Source of the DNA: Ophiocordyceps camponoti-saundersi (nom. inval.)
Lineage: Eukaryota; Ascomycota; Sordariomycetes; Hypocreales; Ophiocordycipitaceae
Assembly: GCA_003339415.1 (NCBI GenBank)
Contig: PDHQ01000721.1
Span: forward strand, 1 to 10,347
Direction: 5' to 3'
DNA: 10,347 bases
The notes below the pieces were generated by a model that searched no databases, was not told where the DNA came from, and saw only the letters and a list, made by a program, of their open reading frames with translations. Below are positions 8,282-10,347 of the stretch, piece after piece; the first letter of the stretch is position 1; each line of letters begins with the position of its first letter. A program made the translations under genes and the position numbers.

Positions 8282-10140
8282 TCCGCGCTTTACACTTCTA
8301 AGTATATAATTAAACTGCTACTATTTACCCTTACTAACTATATATTCTATATCGCTATAGCGGGCTTATAAGAAACTTAGTTTATTATTATATACCCCGT
8401 TAAACTTAAGATTAATAATTCTAATAAAGTAAACTTAGCCGCTAAGCCTCGAAACTTATTTAAAGTAACCTCCGCTAGTATAGTAATATATACTAACTAC
8501 GCTAGCTACTTTGCGGAATATATTAAGAGTATATTTAAAACCTTAAAGCTTTATAGATTTAGTATTAAGCTTAGTTAGCAGCTTAACGAAACTTATTTAT
8601 AAACTTTATCCCTTATAAAATAAGTTATATTTTAGTAAATTTTTATAAACTCCTAGCTTATATTCGCTTATAATTATCGTAATAACGCTTTCTAAATAAA
8701 AAATAAGCTCGCTTTTTACGCTTATAATTATAATACTAATACTTAGATTAATTTAAAACCCGTCCCCTCCTCCTATACTACCTTAGACTCTAATAGTAAT
8801 AATATTATCCCCGCCCCGTACCCTTTTTCTACCCGCCTCCTTATACTCTTTAGCGGGCTTAACGCTAAGTATAACCTTTCTAGAATTGCTTACGTCTCCT
8901 ATACCCTCGCTACTAATATATAATATTCCCCGCGAAAGCAAAGCGGGATATCTAACGCCTGCTACTTTACGCCGCCGCACCCCTCTAATAATATTAATAC
9001 CCTTAAAGTTAAACGCTTATACTTACTAGCTAACCGTACCCTTATTACTTAATATTATAGCCGCCTTACTAACTTTACTTTCTACCTGCTCGCCTTCTAT
9101 CCCTAATTTAGTAATTTCTTATTTTTAATATTACCTTATTTCTTATAAGATATATACTAAGATAATTATAATAGTAACGCTAATTACGCGCGTTACCTAA
9201 ATATAATATTATTTAGCTTTTTTTAGGGCTATTTTAATATTAAGTATTCTATTTATAGCCGCCTAAAAGACCTCTTAGTAGTAAAGGGTATTAGCACTAC
9301 TACGCTTACCCTCTTACTAGCTAAGGCGGCGAGATATAGTATAGCTACTAATATTAGGTATAAGAGGCTTCTTAGCGCCCTCCGCGGCCGCGCTAACCTA
9401 ATAAACCCCGAGGTATCTATACCGTTTACGCGCGAAAAGAAGCAGATTAAGGCCTTTATTAAACTCTAATCTTACGCTTTTTATATAAAATAGGTTATTA
9501 TAGTACGGACCCTAAAGCTAGCTATTAAATATTATAACTTTAGTACTATCTTAAAGCTTATACTTAACCTAATCGATTTCTTCCTTTATAATAAATCCTC
9601 TTATATATTACCCCTTTATAACTTCTAGCCCGATATTTTCCTTAGTATTCTTTTTACTTACGGCCGAATATTCGACTTTATAATATATAGTATAAATTCG
9701 CGCTTTCTTACCTCTCCTAATACCGGGCTTAACGTTGCTAACTCTAAGGCTATAGCTATTATTAACCGCCTCGGAAACTTTTATTTTACCGGTAACTCTA
9801 AGGTATTACTTATTAGGACTCTTAGCTTAATACTTATAATAGAAAGCCTAAAAAAGGGGGTATAGCTTTTTATTTCGCTAATAGTACTTAACTTTAAGCG
9901 GACTTTTAGTATAATAAATACCGGCTACCTCCGCTTTATTTTAGCTAATAAATAACTACCGCTCTTATACCTTCCCGCGCTTAAGTTTTATTATAGCGTT
10001 TATATCTCTAGCATTTACTATAACGATATTAAATTTAGTATCCTTAGGCGCGATTTTATTTCCTCCCCTTAGGATATTATAAACTTCGCCGTAACTATAA
10101 TCTAAAATTTCTAAGTCTTATAAACGGTCGCGTTCGTTAT
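8282..10140 (+). pseudogene. coding relic B, main segment (hypothetical protein)
   Basis: The frame with codons at 8282, 8285 and so on has far fewer stops than its neighbours over long stretches. From 9242 to 9481 it has one, against 12 in frame 1 and at least 8 in the first part of frame 3. Readable patches include NETYL near 8588, SALRGRANLINPEVSI near 9374, FTREKKQIKAF near 9425, SPNTGLNVANSKAIAIINRLGN near 9713 (the GN at its end is followed by FYFTGNSKV) and RRDFISSP near 10046. Remaining stops are TAA/TAG as expected from Gln and Trp codons. Between 8043 and 8280, and again near 9063-9240, frame 3 is also fairly open, so small indels are possible. The protein would exceed 600 residues. 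No recognised motif. A minus-strand open stretch at 8783-8980 is its complement. Confidence 0.42.
9382..9393. other. CpG-rich patch CCGCGGCCGCGC
   Basis: Twelve G/C bases containing overlapping CCGCGG and GCGGCCGC palindromes, inside coding relic B (Leu-Arg-Gly-Arg codons). CpG survival amid complete CpA loss shows the dinucleotide preference of the mutagen. Confidence 0.7.
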
Positions 10141-10296
10141 TTTTAAGTTCCGTAACTTTTTAAAAAATCGGTTATCTAAGGCTATTAAAACTAACTAGCT
10201 TAATAATACTAACTATATACGGCGAAATTAGCGTATTACTACTTTTTTTAAATAGTAGCAGTTAAGCCGAAACCCCTTTACTATTCCGTATCTTTA

Positions 10297-10306
10297 CCCC
10301 CCCCCC
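10297..10306. repeat. C10 homopolymer
   Basis: Ten consecutive C, giving Pro codons in the frame of relic B. The second poly-C tract in the same element. Confidence 0.75.
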
Positions 10307-10347
10307 TCTAGCCCGCTAATACTATGCTAAGCAGCTCGAAGCCTTTA

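Larger units (their letters stand above)
3895..10347. mobile_element. unidentified repeat, RIP-saturated, continues past right edge
   Basis: In 6.4 kb I counted 46 CA/TG dinucleotides, 40 of them within GCA/TGC. CpG, CpC and CpT remain common. TAA and TAG are frequent and TGA is nearly absent. RIP needs duplicated DNA, so this was a repeat. Reading-frame relics on the + strand (about 5403-6740 and 7780-10140), separated by an AT-rich spacer, suggest a transposon with at least two coding parts rather than satellite DNA. I saw no clear reverse transcriptase, integrase, DDE transposase, helicase or tyrosine recombinase motif, but RIP would hide many of them. Family unknown. Its left part may continue on the far side of the copia insertion, outside the window. 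Confidence 0.7.

Noticed and set aside
8783..8980. 65-codon open stretch on the - strand
   Set aside because: It overlaps coding relic B on the opposite strand and has no recognisable feature; it survives because few TTA/CTA codons lie in this GC-richer part.
1..10347. Mitochondrial genome or bacterial/plasmid origin suggested by AT richness
   Set aside because: A copia retrotransposon plus CpA-specific depletion with CpG retained points to nuclear fungal DNA; there are no mitochondrial genes, rRNA or tRNA.

Overview
The window looks like nuclear DNA from a filamentous ascomycete that uses, or once used, repeat-induced point mutation (RIP). Three observations support this. A fungal-style Ty1/copia polyprotein is broken only by C-to-T / G-to-A type nonsense codons. 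TpA is in large excess. From position 3895 to the end, CpA and TpG are almost gone while CpG, CpC and CpT remain. I see no intact host gene, tRNA, rRNA or CRISPR array. The species cannot be named from this sequence.

Layout. Positions 1-2957 hold the 3' two thirds of a copia pol gene on the + strand: integrase zinc finger, integrase core, variable linker, reverse transcriptase and RNase H. It lies in a single reading frame with ten internal stops and no frameshift; the 5' part is outside the window. Positions 2958-3190 are AT-rich 3' untranslated sequence ending in a purine tract. Positions 3191-3894 are a candidate 3' LTR, bounded by a 9-bp inverted repeat that looks like a mutated TG...CA terminus. 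Its right part (about 3363-3894) has normal CA/TG content and several small hairpins.

From 3895 to the right edge the sequence is saturated with RIP-type mutations. I read it as an older, unidentified repeat into which the copia element probably inserted. It has an AT-rich leader (3895-4380), a first coding relic best seen in one + frame at about 5403-6740, an AT-rich spacer (about 7010-7640), and a second relic starting near an ATG at 7780 and continuing in a neighbouring + frame to about 10140. No protein family was recognised in either relic.

The most useful observation is the mutation footprint. In 3895-10347 I counted 46 surviving CA/TG dinucleotides over both strands, and 40 lie in the trinucleotide GCA (TGC on the other strand). 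A cytosine preceded by G appears largely protected. This is a transposon graveyard rather than a working gene system; its interest lies in the mutation record, the nesting and the unknown two-relic element.
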